From Lanius collurio (taxonomy: Eukaryota > Chordata > Aves > Passeriformes > Laniidae), in NCBI GenBank assembly GCA_020086605.1, contig JACBWW010000029.1, positions 3,692,975 to 3,756,974 of the forward strand: a stretch of 64,000 nt of DNA, written 5' to 3'. The notes under the pieces were generated by a model. That model was not told the DNA's origin, searched no databases, and worked only from the letters and a program-made list of their open reading frames with translations. Shown here piece after piece: positions 26,501 to 38,377 of this stretch. Position 1 is the first letter of the stretch. Each line of letters starts with the position of its first letter. The position numbers and the translations under genes were made by a program.

Positions 26501-27599
26501 CCTGCAGCCACCTCCTTGTCGTTCCTGCTTGGGCTGTGGCAAAGATGAGACGAGTGCTCAGTGATGCAGAGCTGAGATCACTGAAGTGTTAGGGAAACTG
26601 ATTAAACCAATGATTTCCTGTTCCTCTGATCAGCTACAGGTTAATACCTCTGTGTTACCTCCAGCTCACCTTCTCTACAGTACATTCACTTCAAAGAGCA
26701 ATAACCTGGGTCAATGTCCAGCCAAATTGTGTTGTTTGCTGCCTCCTTTTTCTGATGTTCATTGTAGCATTTTCCTGCTGCCTTGTGAGTAACTCCTGCC
26801 TTCTGCAGTGGAGCTGTGACCTGCTGTCCTTATCATCCAGAAACTTCTCAGAGCTGGAGCACAGCACGAGCTGGGGAGGTAAGGGATGGAGGGGTGTCCA
26901 CAGAGCTGCTGCTGCTGCTGCTGCCACCCACGTCTGGTCCAGGCTGCAGCACAGCTGGGAAGTAGATGATGTTTTGGCAGCTGATTTTCTGTGGTGCAGA
27001 TAACTTTTCTGGAGATTCCAATGCTGATGGTCCTCTAGGGAAGAGTTGAGGTGGCAAAGTGCTGGGCTCCTGCAGAAGTAAGGAGACTTTCATATCATTG
27101 AGAGCTAATAATGTCCTACAATTTATCATGTGGTTTTGTTTTAACAAAGATTACAATCCATTCTTCCTGTTGTACATGTTATTGGTCACCCCTTGTGAAA
27201 ACATTCTGGGAGCTCTTTGTAGAGCTTACCTGTGACCCTTTAGTAAAGGCCATAGGAAAATTCTGAGGAGACTCTCCTGGGCCATAGAGAAATATTATGT
27301 TTTTTTTATTAATATCAACGATTTATGGGAGAGAGAATCATATAAGTACAATATAAGTAAAATAACTCAGGTTGCAAGAGCTCTCCAGAGGTCTCTGGCT
27401 CAAACCTTGCTCAAAATAACGCCAAGGCGGGTCAGGGTGCCCAAGGCCTTTCTTTCTCAACTGGGTTTTCAATAGCACTGAGGAAGGACATGCATTGCCT
27501 CTCTGCTTTCTCTGCTTGATCATCATCAGGGCAAGGAACAACTCCTCACATTCATACAGAATTTAATCCTTTTGCCATACAGCTTAGAGAAGGCTCTGG

Positions 27600-27800
27600 C
27601 TCTCCCTTATCTGTAACCCTATCAGGGAGCTGCAGATAGCAGTGTGATCCCAGCAGCCATCTATTCTCCAGGGTGAAGAAGCCCAGCTCCTCCAGGCATC
27701 CTGGAATGCCCTGTGCCCCTGTCCCTGGGCAGCCTGCCTGCCTCTGCTGGAGTCCCTCCCATGTGTCAACATCTGCCCTTGTGGTGAGGCCAACACATTT
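27600..27800 (-). repeat. Decayed CR1 internal fragment
   Basis: 'ccagggtgaagaagcccagc', 'tccaggcatcctgg' and 'gcctctgctggagtccc' match the reverse-complemented CR1 region that lies some 400-500 nt inside the 3' end. Boundaries are approximate. Confidence 0.6.
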
Positions 27801-28567
27801 AATTCATTGCATAAGTAATGTGAAACCATGTTAGCCTTCACCTGCAGGGTACAAAGTTCTGCACATGGTCTTATTAGTTCAGGAAAACAGTGGCATTACC
27901 TGGATCAAGTTCTATTTGATAAGTTCATAAACACATGGATACATTTTGATAGCGAGATATTTTAATCATATCAGTGACTTTGTTTGCTTTATTGCTCAGT
28001 TCAAATGAGGCCTTCAGGCACTGAGTAGGAGGCTGAGCTTCCATTTGTGCTGCATTGGTTTCTCCAGGCACGTGGCTCAGTGCAAACAGTTGTTGGCCAC
28101 ACTGTGGCCAAAAGAAAGCCAGAGATGAAAACTGCAGCCTGAATTGTGTCTAGCAGGCATTTTGGAGTGATTAGAGTCATTTTCATGAAAAAGCTAAAAC
28201 TAATCATTATTTCCTATTTTAACAGCAGTTATTTGTTAATTAAATAATGTGACAAACCCCAGGAGTGTTTAGAAAAGTGTATAAAATGATTTGCCATTCA
28301 TTTATCAATATGTTATTTATGCTGAGAAGTAGCATATCCACTAAGAAAACTTTCCAGCCTCGGTTTTGGTTCTTCCAGAGAATATGAAATTGATACTGAG
28401 AAAAACCAGTAATGGGAAATGCAAAACAAGAAATTATGTAAGTCAGAGAGGATGTTGTATAATGGCCAAACCCTGCCCTGGTGTCAGCACACAGACCTTA
28501 CGGTGCTCAGGACTGTAACAGGCAGCACCCTGAGATGTGGCACTGCCTTTTCTTACCTGCAGATTAC

Positions 28568-28870
28568 AAAATCATAGAATTTTTTGAGTTGGAAGAGACC
28601 ATTTTGGTCCAATCCCTCTGCCATAGGACATCTTCCACTATGGCTCTAAACACTGTCCAGCTGGGCCTCGGACACTTGCAGGGATGGAGCAGCCACAGCT
28701 TCTCTGGGAAACTTGTGCCAGGACCTCACACTAAAAGATTTCTCCCTAACATTTAACCTAAACCTACCCTCCTTCTGCTTAAGGCCTTTCCATTCCCCCT
28801 TGTCCTTTCACTCCATGCTCTTGTCCAAAGCCCATCCCTCTTGCAGGACGTCTGCCCTGCTGCTGCACAC
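28568..28870 (-). repeat. CR1 LINE 3' fragment
   Basis: The order is 'tcatagaat', 'gagttggaagagacca', 'gggatggagcagccacagct', 'ctctgggaaacttgtgcc', 'taacctaaacctaccctcc' and 'cccccttgtcctttcact'. This is a CR1 3' end in minus orientation, about 300 nt long. Confidence 0.92.
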
Positions 28871-31272
28871 AGAGGGTTTTCCTTTAGCCAAATGGCCATT
28901 AACCATATGCTGCATCTGACTTTGAGGATTAGAAGACCATAATGAAGTGGATTACAGCAGATCAGTGGCAGGATTGCAGACCAAATCCTCTTTCTAACTG
29001 TTCTTCCAGGAGTAGCTAAGGACTGAACGACCTGTCCTACAGCACGAGCTTAGCCAGCTGTGGGGCTTTTCCATGCTGTTATCAGAGATGGGATAATCTG
29101 GAGCTGTAACCCTGGGTGGGGAGGCTGTGGATGCTGAATGGCTTCAGGCTGTGCAAGTGTCTCAAACCTGGGGATTTCTGGGTGTCATTTTTGTGGCTTG
29201 CCTGGAGAGGGGGGACGGTACTTGAGTGGCTCAAGTGTTCCCCAGTCACCATTTAATTGTTGCAGACTTGAGTCTCCCTGAAGTGTCTGTAGGTGAGAGA
29301 GAGAAAGAATGGATCTGCTGGACATCAGATAGGCATTGTAGTGGTCTGAGAAAATCTGGGTTGCCTGAGGCCAGTGCCAGACCCAATGCTGAACCCAGCA
29401 GTTGAAGTGGAAAATCTTTCTCCAGTGTAACACATGCCAGAGTTTGGTAGGAAGGTGCTTCCCACTCCTCAGGAGAGGTTGGTCCTGCCCAAAGGACAGC
29501 ACTGTCTGGGGCAGGGAGCAGCACGTGGGCACCAGGCAGGAGGAAACCTGTCAGAAAATGCCAGGCTGGGGCTGGGAAGGCTGGTGAGGATGGTTTGGAG
29601 AGGTCGTGGCTGGAGGAGGCAGTGGCAAAGGTCATATTTAACCCAGAAAGGTGCAGCTCCCTCCCACTCTGCAGAGCCTGCACAGGCAAAAGCAGCAACT
29701 GTGACATGTGAGGAGCAGCTTCAGTAACACCTGCACATGCTCAGGGAAAAGTGTTTGGCTTCCAGAGATGCTGTTCACAAGACACATCAGGGCAATATAT
29801 CCCAAAGATGTGCCAGGTCTGTCTGAAATATTCATGCGGGCTCCCTGTAATTTATAGAAACAATCACAGCAGCATAATTATTTCGATGCCTCTTGCTATG
29901 AAGAATCTCATCTCTTGTAGGTAAAAATGTGACCTGCATACCCACACAGCCGTGCTGTGGCCTTCTGGGTGTGCCAGGAGAGAGGAGTCCATGAACTGTG
30001 CAATACATCCATTTAAGGATCAAAACATACCCTTTAGAATACCGTGGTGGATCAGACAACAACACGTTTGCTTAGGGTGAATTTTGGTGAGTTCAGATGA
30101 ATTTAATTTGTCTAACAGGTGGTGCCTTGTTTGTTAAAGGCAGCACCTGTAAAGCACCTTTTGCTCTGCAGCTCCCACAGTTCTGAAGTCTATCCTAAGG
30201 ACAATGCTTAGCTCCCAGGACCCCCCAAAATCCCCCAAGTATTCTTGCCATTTTGGACCTGTGAAAGGGGTGAGAAACAGGTTACAGGCAGAACCCACTC
30301 CTGCAAAATTACAGCTACTAAAACAGCACAGGTGCAGACCTGCTCCTAGGCAGGAGCAATTTGGGGATGACACAAAGGCTGGTGGTGTGAGACAGACAGG
30401 GAAATGGGGACAGATTCTGTATTTTAAGTATCATTTTCTAAAATATCTGCGAGAAGAAAGGACCTACTGTACTTTCAGGCATAGCTGGTGTAATGTAAAT
30501 AGGTTCCCAAACCTTCAGTGTCTTTTGTTCTTTGGATGGCTTGGCAGAACACTCTGAATCCGTGTGTTTAACTGGGACTGGGTCTGTAAATAAGTGCTCC
30601 CTGTTGCTAAGGTTCAAGTGACATTTTTAGTGGCATTTGACAGATTTTTAACCTGCTTTCAAGTCTTCTACTGAGCCATTCTATACCCAGGCAGTGAAAC
30701 TGTCAGGAAGCCTTGGCTTTCATCAAACTGGTGTTAAATACTTTTGAACTCACAGGTTAGACACAGTCCTGTCAGACTTGCCTGGCAAAGCTTAACTGGT
30801 GCTGCTGATGGGCAGTGCTTGTACCCAGAGGTGATTATCTGGGAATTTGGGGAGAAAACCCACCCAAAACCAGAGAGGAAATCAGAGCCAGCCTGGTGTG
30901 CAGACAGGGTGGTACAGGGTGGTACTGCATCCTGCCTAAGCAGCTCCCTTATGGGAAATGTCGCTCTGCAAGTGACAAATGAAGAATCAGCTGTTTGCAC
31001 CCCTCAATATTTTGTTCTCCTTACATTTCCACTAGAATCCCAAAGAGGTTTCTTTTGTCCAAAAGGCCGAGTGTTTGCTTTTGAGCACTCAGAACTTGTG
31101 ACCCTTGTCTTGATCTATTAGCCAGGTGTCCAGCCAAAATCAATTGCCTAGCAGATGCAGACCATTACCTGAAAAGTCAAGACCTCCATAAATATTGCCG
31201 GCCTCATTGTGCTGGTGACAGATCCTGCAGGTTGTTTTATGTTACAGTTGAACAGTTTAGACATTGCATTTG

Positions 31273-31280
31273 TATATATT
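31273..31280 (+). promoter_or_regulatory. TATA box of ovomucoid
   Basis: TATATATT lies 83 nt before the ovomucoid ATG, the same spacing as in OIH. It predicts a start site near 31,303 and a 5' UTR of about 50 nt. In chicken, ovomucoid transcription in the oviduct is steroid-dependent. I could not identify a convincing hormone response element by eye. Confidence 0.65.
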
Positions 31281-31355
31281 TGCAGCCAGCCCTGCAGGGA
31301 CCATCTCTTGAGCAGTGTGGCAGCAGGCAGCCTGCAGACTCCAGACACCTCCACC

Positions 31356-34300
31356 ATGACCACAGCAGGGCTTTTGGTGCTCCTCTCCTCCGCTCTTTGC
31401 TGCATCCCAGGTGAGTGACTCTCCAGGTGTCCACAGGGGCTCCCTGCCTGAGTCCTGGCTGTCTTTAAAAGGATAAGACAGAGGCTTCAAAGAGAGAAAA
31501 TCTCCTTCAGAGGGCTCTGCTGCCTCGGTTGGCATCATGCAGGTTGCAGGAGTGTATTCCATGACAGTCCTCAATGGCTCTCTGCTGTAGCTGATTTTTT
31601 GTCATAAATATAAGTAACAGCAAGTGGAGTTCTGCGCTGGCAGCTCGTGCTATTACACTTTGTACACTGATGTTCTAAAACCATTACACTGCTTAGACTT
31701 GTACCATTACAGCAAATGGATGAACATTTGAAATAAGGCCATAAGCAGGGAGTCAGACCTCCAGTAACTAGTAAGGAAAATATTGTAAGTGCACAAGCAA
31801 ATTCTTTGCAAGACCCTGGCAAATTTCCTGCTATGCTCTTTCAGCTAATGGAACAGCAAGGGATGAAAACAAGCCCGGGTCTGATGTTCTCACTGCATAT
31901 TCAATACTGATGAAATTACAAAGCCAAAGACATTTTTTTCACACTCGGCTTCTTTAAAATGCATATTTCTGACAACAGATGCTGTATGTATTTGCTTGTC
32001 CTGTAAGTGACTATTTGCATTTGTCTGTGTTGATTCAGGTGTATTTTCAGATATGCAACTGCAGTGCTTTAGGGTCAAAACGGATATGTAAGATGATAAG
32101 GAAGAAAAAGCTCTTTTGTTTTCAATTAATAACCTTACCTATCTCAGAAAATAAAAAGAACAAAGCTATTCAAAAAGATGTTTCATCACAGCCAGCAATA
32201 AGCAATGCTATTATGCTTATCAACACAGACAAATAAAACCCTACACAGTTTATTTAGTTCAAAAAAGAGTCGCTGGAAATCATTCAGCTTGGTCCTGTGC
32301 ACAGGAATTTTACATCCATATTTCCAGCTTTAATTGAGGTCTTGTCATATTGGCTTTGGCTCATTCTTTCTGCCTCTCTTTTCTTTTTCAGATACTGCCT
32401 TTGGGATTGAGGTGAGTGGAAGATTTCTTTATGCCACTTTTCTCAAGTATGTGGTAAAGACATAACCAAAGAAATGGGAAAAGCCTCCAGCCTGTAGATG
32501 CGCAGCTGTTTTTCACCTAAGTGTGACACTCATGTCATGGTAATCAGATTCTAGAGTGTGAAACACTAAATTTTACTGCTCTTGGCTCCACATCAGTGCT
32601 GTATGTTAATAATATTTTAGTAGTAATGATACAAAGTTTTTTGATTAATTAATTTTCCGGCAACTTCAATTGGTCTAAGATTTAAGATGGAAATATATAA
32701 CTAGTTCTGAACTGTAGAAATAGACTGTGGTATCAGAGCCTACCTAAGGGCAACATATGGAAAGACTAAAACCCCATGAGCTGCTCCAGCTTCCACACAC
32801 CAGGTGGTTAGTCTTGGTCCTCTGAAAAAAACATGATCAGTGTATTAAAAATGAAAAAGTAAAAACAGAAGTGTGCTGGAGGGGCCACGAGAATAGAACA
32901 ACTAGGGACCAATGGAGAGTCTTTATAAAATGATGCCAAGAGAGCACGAGAGAGCCTCATTGAATTACCCCATCCAGGGGGCTGCATGGTTCAAGCTCTC
33001 CCCTCCTCCTCCACCTCTTCTCCTGCTGTGTGGGGACATCTCTGGAGGAAGGATTCACCAGTTACCACATGGACCCACAGCAGAAGTTTGTGCTGTGGCA
33101 GTGAGAACTGGCTGTACCAGCTCAGTGTCCCACACAAAATGAGAGTTGGGAACGTAACAGGTCTTCTCACCCTGCTGCTGTGATTCCTCTGGCAGGTGGA
33201 CTGCAGTACATACCCCAACACCACAAATGAGGAGGGCAAAGAGGTGCTGGTCTGCAGCGAGGCCGTCAGCCCCATCTGCGGTTCCGATGGCGTCACCTAC
33301 GGCAACGAGTGCCTGCTCTGTGCCTACAACGCGTGAGTTCTGCATGGGGACCTCAGGCAGCACGGCTCAGAGCTCCTGGCAGCACCACTGCTCACCAGTC
33401 AGTGATCTGTCACAAGTCACCTGGCTCAATTCCTTCAAAATGGGCTTGGGTATCACAGCACAGCGCTCAGGCAGCGCTTTAGTCACCGTGTCTTTCTTTT
33501 GCTTGTGTAATTTATTCAGGTTTTCTTTCCTCCAGCTCAAGGATCAGCCAAGTGATGGCTCTGAGAGCACATCTCATCCCAGCAAAAGGATGGAGATGCT
33601 CTGCTCAGAGCTGCCCAAAATGGTTCTAAAGCTTACCAGGGTTTTACATCCCTGCCAGCCACTCAGCTGGTTAGAGAGGGTGGCACTACCTTCTCAAATA
33701 TATGTATTAAAAAGCCTGACTGAGAAAGAGCCAGCTTTCCCTTGTATTAATTTTAGCACCATTTGATGTAGCCAGGTATCTTTGCTGAACTTCTTAACAT
33801 TTGTCTTTCCCTCTGCAGAGAATATGGAACCAATGTCAGCAAAGACCACGATGGAGAATGCAAGGATGTTGCCCCTGTAAGTTCAACCACGGGCAAAACA
33901 AGGGGTGTGTCCTGCTTCTGAGTGGCCAAAGGTGCTTATTGAAATAATTCAAACCCTAAACAAGAGTACAGATGAGCTGTCAGAATCTCACAGTGGTCAT
34001 CTCCAAGTGAGCTGTCATCGTGGTGACTCACGGAAAAGCTTTTTCCTGCTGTGGTGGTGTCCTGCGTGGCCAGGCAGACACATTCACCAGATCTACTCGT
34101 GTGCTGCAAGCAAGGGCTTCACCAGTGCTTTTTTTGTTCCCTCACCAGGTGGACTGCAGCAGGTACCCCAACACAACCAGTGAGGAGGGCAAAGTGGTGC
34201 TGCTCTGCACCAAAGACCTCCGCCCCGTCTGCGGGACCGACTGGGTCACCTACGACAACGAGTGCCAGCTCTGTGCCCGGAACGTGTGAGTACTGAGCAC

Positions 34301-36531
34301 AGGGTCAGTGCTCCTGGAACTGCTCTTCTGAGTAGCAGGACTTCTGCCTTGTCTGTGAGGTGCTTGGACTTTGGCCCTCCCCTTTTCCTCCTGACTAAAC
34401 GTTGTTTTCCTCTGGGATTAGAATGAAAGCCGTGCCTTTGATCCAGACAGAGGAGTAGAGGGCTGGGTGGGGATCTCACACAGGGCAGGATGCTTCTCTC
34501 AGCTGAGTTGAAAGGGTCTGTGTGCAGATGCTGCCATGCAGAGGACAGCAGCTAACCTAAGGGACATTGACATTGTCACACAGCCTGTCTCCTCATCCAC
34601 CCCTGCCCCTCACATCTTGCTGTAAACCAGCACTCTGGCAGGCAGTGACACCGCCTGAGCTGGAGCCTGGGGCCACGCAGACACAACCTAAGCTGGATGT
34701 CTCCTGTATCCCATACAGGCTGAGGGATCCTCAGCATTCCTGGGTGATGGGGTTCCAGCTGAACAGGCTGCTTGTAGAGCTCCCTAATGCAGGTCTCTTC
34801 CCTCCCCAGAGAATCTGGAACCAGTGTTGGCAAGAAGACTGATGGTGAATGTAAGAAGGAAATTATTACAGTAAGTGAACTGGGTGATCAGGGGCTGGGG
34901 TTTGGTCCTGCTGCTGTCAGGGGAAGCACTGCCAGTGTCTGCAGCAGCCTCCAGACCAGCAGTGGCCTGCAGAAGTGAAACAGCTGCTGTGCTGCAGCAC
35001 AGGGGGGATTTTGCTTTCTCTACACGTAATAAATGTTTTTCGTGTGAATGCCAGGGAAGGAGCAGGTGCCTGCTCAGAAAAAGTTCAGTAAAGGAGTAGC
35101 AGAAATAATCCACCAGGGTAGAAGTATGAATAAGAGCAGAGAATAGCTTTTGAGGTCAGACCAGTGGTCCATCAAGCCCGTGACAACTTGGTGCAGAGCC
35201 TGCTTTTGGAAGGGGCTGTGAGCATTTGCTGTGTAGGAAAGGGTGAGAGTAGAGAACGTAGAGAAGAGTGATTTCTACTCTTCCAGCCTTCAGCTGTTTT
35301 CAGGTGGAGGACCTCAGCTAGGTGTGATTTCTGTGCAGTCAGCAAGCCTTGATAGAGCTCTCCTCTGTGAAATTGCTCAGCCTTTTCCTGCACCCAGACA
35401 CATTTTTTTCCCTACAATGCTTCTCAGCAAGCACAGCACCCATTGCTCCAGGAAACAGAACCCCACTCTTGCAGTAACTAGCTACATGCTGATCTTCCAG
35501 TTTTACAACTCCAGGAGGGATACTGGGCCCTTATTGAGGATCAGCACAGCATTTCTCCACACACAAGTGTTTTCCCATTTAATTTCCTGGCCAGCTTGGG
35601 AACACAGAGCACAGCACCTTCACCAAGTGAACTGCTGCTGCTTGGAAATGCTGTGATCGGGTTATGATATACTTCTCTTCAAACAGGAAATTATGATCTA
35701 TTTTTATATTATTAAATTCTCCTGGCACAGGAGAAACTGACACCTCAGTTTACATCAGATGTGCAAGGAAGTTAATTACTTTCAGTAAGATTGGTATCAT
35801 TAGTGCTGCAGCTCTAGCTCGGGGTTCAAGCCCTTCTGCTACTGACTCCTTCACATCAGTCTTTTATTTTTGTTTGCTCTTTGCAGGTTGACTGCAGTGA
35901 CTACCCCAAACCTGTCTGCACACTTGACTACATGCCTCTCTGTGGCTCTGACAACACAACATACAGCAATAAGTGTAACTTCTGCAACGCAGTCGTGTAT
36001 GTACAAATATGGGGACATTTGTGTTATCATTTACCTCCTGTGGGCACAAGTTTGCACAGTTGCTGCTTTTTTGTTTGCTGGACACTATTGATTAGGGATT
36101 TGCATTTTAGGAGGGAATGTCAGCCACAGTGTCAAGCATTCATTTGTTTTTTTTCATTAGAGCATAAAAAGAGCTATGGCTGCTTTGTTAGTGTGAATGA
36201 TTCAAAGACCATTTAACCTTAATGGAATTTTTATTGCATATTGCAAAGGAAATTACTTTTGAAAATCTGCTATAGTTTTCCCACAGATATTTTCAGTCTT
36301 AAGAAAGGGTTAAATTGTTTCACTCATCTCTTAATAATCAAGTAGCAACTGAGATTATGAGTCTGCAAGTTCCTTGGCTTTGGAGCAGGATCCCATCTGA
36401 CACCATCTCTAGGAGCCATCAAAAAGATGGATTATAGCAGGCAGGACTCTGAGTTTAATTCATTCTTTCCTCTCCTTGCTTTCAGGGACAGCAATGGGAC
36501 AGTCACTTTAAGCCATTTTGGAAAATGCTGA
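31356..36531 (+). CDS. OVM: Ovomucoid, three-Kazal egg-white inhibitor
   Basis: Coding exons: 31356-31410, 32392-32411, 33196-33332, 33819-33876, 34149-34285, 34810-34870, 35887-35996 and 36486-36531. All introns are GT-AG and the frame stays open for 207 codons; chicken ovomucoid is 210. The signal peptide [16 protein letters not shown] plus micro-exon residues TAFGIE closely parallels chicken. Three six-cysteine Kazal domains follow, the third ending TLSHFGKC, which is diagnostic of ovomucoid. P1 residues are Glu (I), Lys (II) and Leu (III). Five N-glycosylation sequons are visible: NTT and NVS in domain I, NTT in II, NTT and NGT in III. The protein is a major secreted glycoprotein of egg white and inhibits digestive and microbial serine proteases. 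Unusual points are the Glu P1 in domain I and a Trp in the conserved CGTDG loop of domain II. NCBI also names this locus SPINK7 in chicken. Confidence 0.97.
33196..33876 (+). CDS. OVM: OVM domain I (exons 3-4)
   Basis: Exons of 137 and 58 nt. The domain starts [14 protein letters not shown]. The reactive loop [10 protein letters not shown] places Glu at P1 and Ala at P1'. An acidic P1 is rare in Kazal inhibitors; chicken domain I has Lys here as I recall. All six cysteines are intact, so the fold should be normal. Confidence 0.95.
34149..34870 (+). CDS. OVM: OVM domain II (exons 5-6)
   Basis: Exons of 137 and 61 nt. The reactive loop [10 protein letters not shown] gives P1 Lys, so this is the likely trypsin-inhibiting head. 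The next motif reads [12 protein letters not shown], with Trp (TGG) where nearly every family member has Gly. One base change from GGG explains it. The linker KKEIIT leads into domain III. Confidence 0.95.
35887..36531 (+). CDS. OVM: OVM domain III (exons 7-8)
   Basis: Exons of 110 and 46 coding nt. The domain reads [11 protein letters not shown], then TLDYMPLC, with P1 Leu, P1' Asp and Met three places after P1. Turkey domain III, the classic model, has Leu-Glu at P1-P1' and Arg where this protein has Met. The tail [14 protein letters not shown] carries the usual glycosylation site. Confidence 0.95.
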
Positions 36532-36647
36532 GTATCAGTGCTGAGAGAATTCACCACAGGATCCCCACTGGCAAATCCCAGCTAAAGATCTCACCTCAGT
36601 TCATTTTACCCTCTGGGGAACTCAGCTCACTCCTGATTTTCTTTCTC

Positions 36648-36653
36648 AATAAA
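36648..36653 (+). terminator. Polyadenylation signal of OVM
   Basis: AATAAA lies 117 nt after the ovomucoid stop codon, within ctcaataaattaaatc. The three-headed gene ends with nearly the same context. Confidence 0.75.
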
Positions 36654-36659
36654 TTAAAT

Positions 36660-38280
36660 CAGCAACATTTCCCTGTCTTCTTTCATGTGTTGTCTCATGA
36701 AACATTTCTTGTGATTTGTTGAATGATGATGCCAGGCAGAATAAGTTACGTGCTCAAAGCTCTGGGATAGAACAAGAACAACGTCTTGCTTCCTTCCCTC
36801 TCATAAAAAGCAGAAAAATTAAATACAGATGCTCAAACCCCAGAGCTGTGTGTCTTTGCACATAAATGGCAGTGGCCCTGCACTAGTGCTCAGATCCTTC
36901 AGATGTTTGACATTGTAAAGGGCAGAACTGGTGACACAGGAGAGTCTCTCCTAAGGTATTCCTGGTGCATTTTCCTTGTCAGCAAGACTCGATCACACCT
37001 TGGTGTGGTGCCCAGAGCTGATGCCCAGTTCTGTCCTCACCTGAAGTGTTGTTCTCTCAAGGGCACTCAGTTGGCAAACTCCGTATTTCTCAGACATGTG
37101 CATTGTCCCTGTCTATTTGTCTAAGTCCTCCAACTGACTTATTACCAGATTTTTCTCATCTTGGAGTTATCCTTTAACACCCTTCAAGTGTTTTAAGATA
37201 AATGCCTTCCTAGGTGTGGTGCCTACTCCTGCCTACTTGTCTTCTCTCAGTCTTCAATTACACAATGCTCTTTGCCAGCCCAAGGAGTACTTCAGCAGTG
37301 TTTCAAAATCCAAGGACAAAGTCTCCTTCTGTTTCTTGAGAGTGTGACCTGTCATTGGCGTATTGTGCATAAAATTTATTTTGCTTTTGTCTTCTGTTTG
37401 AGTATTGAATTGAGGGTTTTTTGATCCACACAAGAGAAGCATAAATAAATTGGGTTTATCCCTTCTAAAACATAGTATCTCCCACATGCATTTCTTCTGG
37501 GAATCCGAGGGAGAGTGGTGCTTGTTCTCCTTGATAGAGGTTGTCCCAAAAAAGCAATGCTTTGGTGGTAAAACAAAGAATTTATGTAGAGATGAGCAGA
37601 TGGATGAAGCAGTGATTTCCAGATTGAGTTCAACTTTTCTAGGATCCACACTAGAGTTTCAAATCATTCTGTCATCATCATACTAAAAGTCTATTACTGC
37701 AAAGCTAATGGCTTTTAGGGGAAATAAGAATTGTAAATTTTTTTTGCATAATCCCATAAAAGATTCTCCATCCCTTGTCATTTCCAAGGACTCCTTTCAG
37801 TGTCTGGGGTGCCCTCTTGCTTGCCTTCCTGCTTCATTTCTTTCCTGCTTTCACTACAACTTAGTGATGTTTAACTTGGGTGAAGCACAAAGATGAAAGA
37901 AGGCCCTTTCTGCTATGGAAGCATTTCATTCAGTGTTTTTCTCGTGAAAAAGCACTGCACAAAAATAGGCACTGATAGGTGCACACAGAGAAAACCTGAC
38001 AGCAGTTTGTGCAGTCACTCTTTTGCCTGCAGGAATTTTCTGTGGTCCTTCAGAAGGAAACTGTCACATATTTCACTTAAAATAACGACGCAGAGGGTGT
38101 ATCTAACACATCTAAACTTCTTGTGACTCCCGTTGATGAAGAAACATCCTTCTTGGCTTACAGCACAGCTTACCTCTGTTGAGATTGCCACGGAAACAAA
38201 AGGCTGGAAATGTTGCTGCAGGATAAGGGAGGATAAGGCAAATATGAACATGCACAAACACACCCGCCCCTGTGGTGCGG
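36660..38280. other. Intergenic, OVM to single-Kazal gene
   Basis: I see no exon or clear repeat. Short open frames on both strands have no Kazal pattern. A weak CR1-like resemblance near 36.95-37.2 kb was not strong enough to call. Confidence 0.5.
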
Positions 38281-38286
38281 GCGTAC

Positions 38287-38293
38287 ATATAAG
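38287..38293 (+). promoter_or_regulatory. TATA-like box of the single-Kazal gene
   Basis: ATATAAG lies about 90 nt before the ATG and predicts transcription from about 38,318. The placement matches the other four genes. Confidence 0.55.
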
Positions 38294-38377
38294 TGTGGTT
38301 GTCACCTGAGGACAGAGTACAGGTTGTGTTCCCTGAGCAAAAGCCAAGCTCTGCTGCTCACAGCTGCTCCAGCCACC

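Larger units (their letters stand above)
19300..31260. other. 12-kb gap between OIH and OVM
   Basis: No intact gene was found. The stretch holds CR1 fragments near 21.2, 21.7, 27.7 and 28.6 kb and a decayed Kazal exon at 23,417-23,550. The remaining sequence is AT-rich with no recognisable exon series. This is the longest gap between neighbouring Kazal genes in the window and probably once held another inhibitor gene. Confidence 0.6.

Noticed and set aside
26905..26923. Short GCT repeat giving poly-Ala or poly-Ser in both strands
   Set aside because: It is a simple microsatellite of about six units with no gene around it.
31655..31680. Possible progesterone/glucocorticoid response element in ovomucoid intron 1 (gtacactgatgttct)
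   Set aside because: Only one half-site fits the consensus and the position is intronic. Such matches are expected by chance.
35130..35190. Phrase 'gtcagaccagtggtccatca' in an ovomucoid intron, resembling a dispersed sauropsid repeat
   Set aside because: Only about 30 nt are recognisable and I cannot name the family with confidence.
36940..37240. Possible CR1 fragment after ovomucoid
   Set aside because: A few words resemble CR1 internal sequence, but the order is not clear enough.
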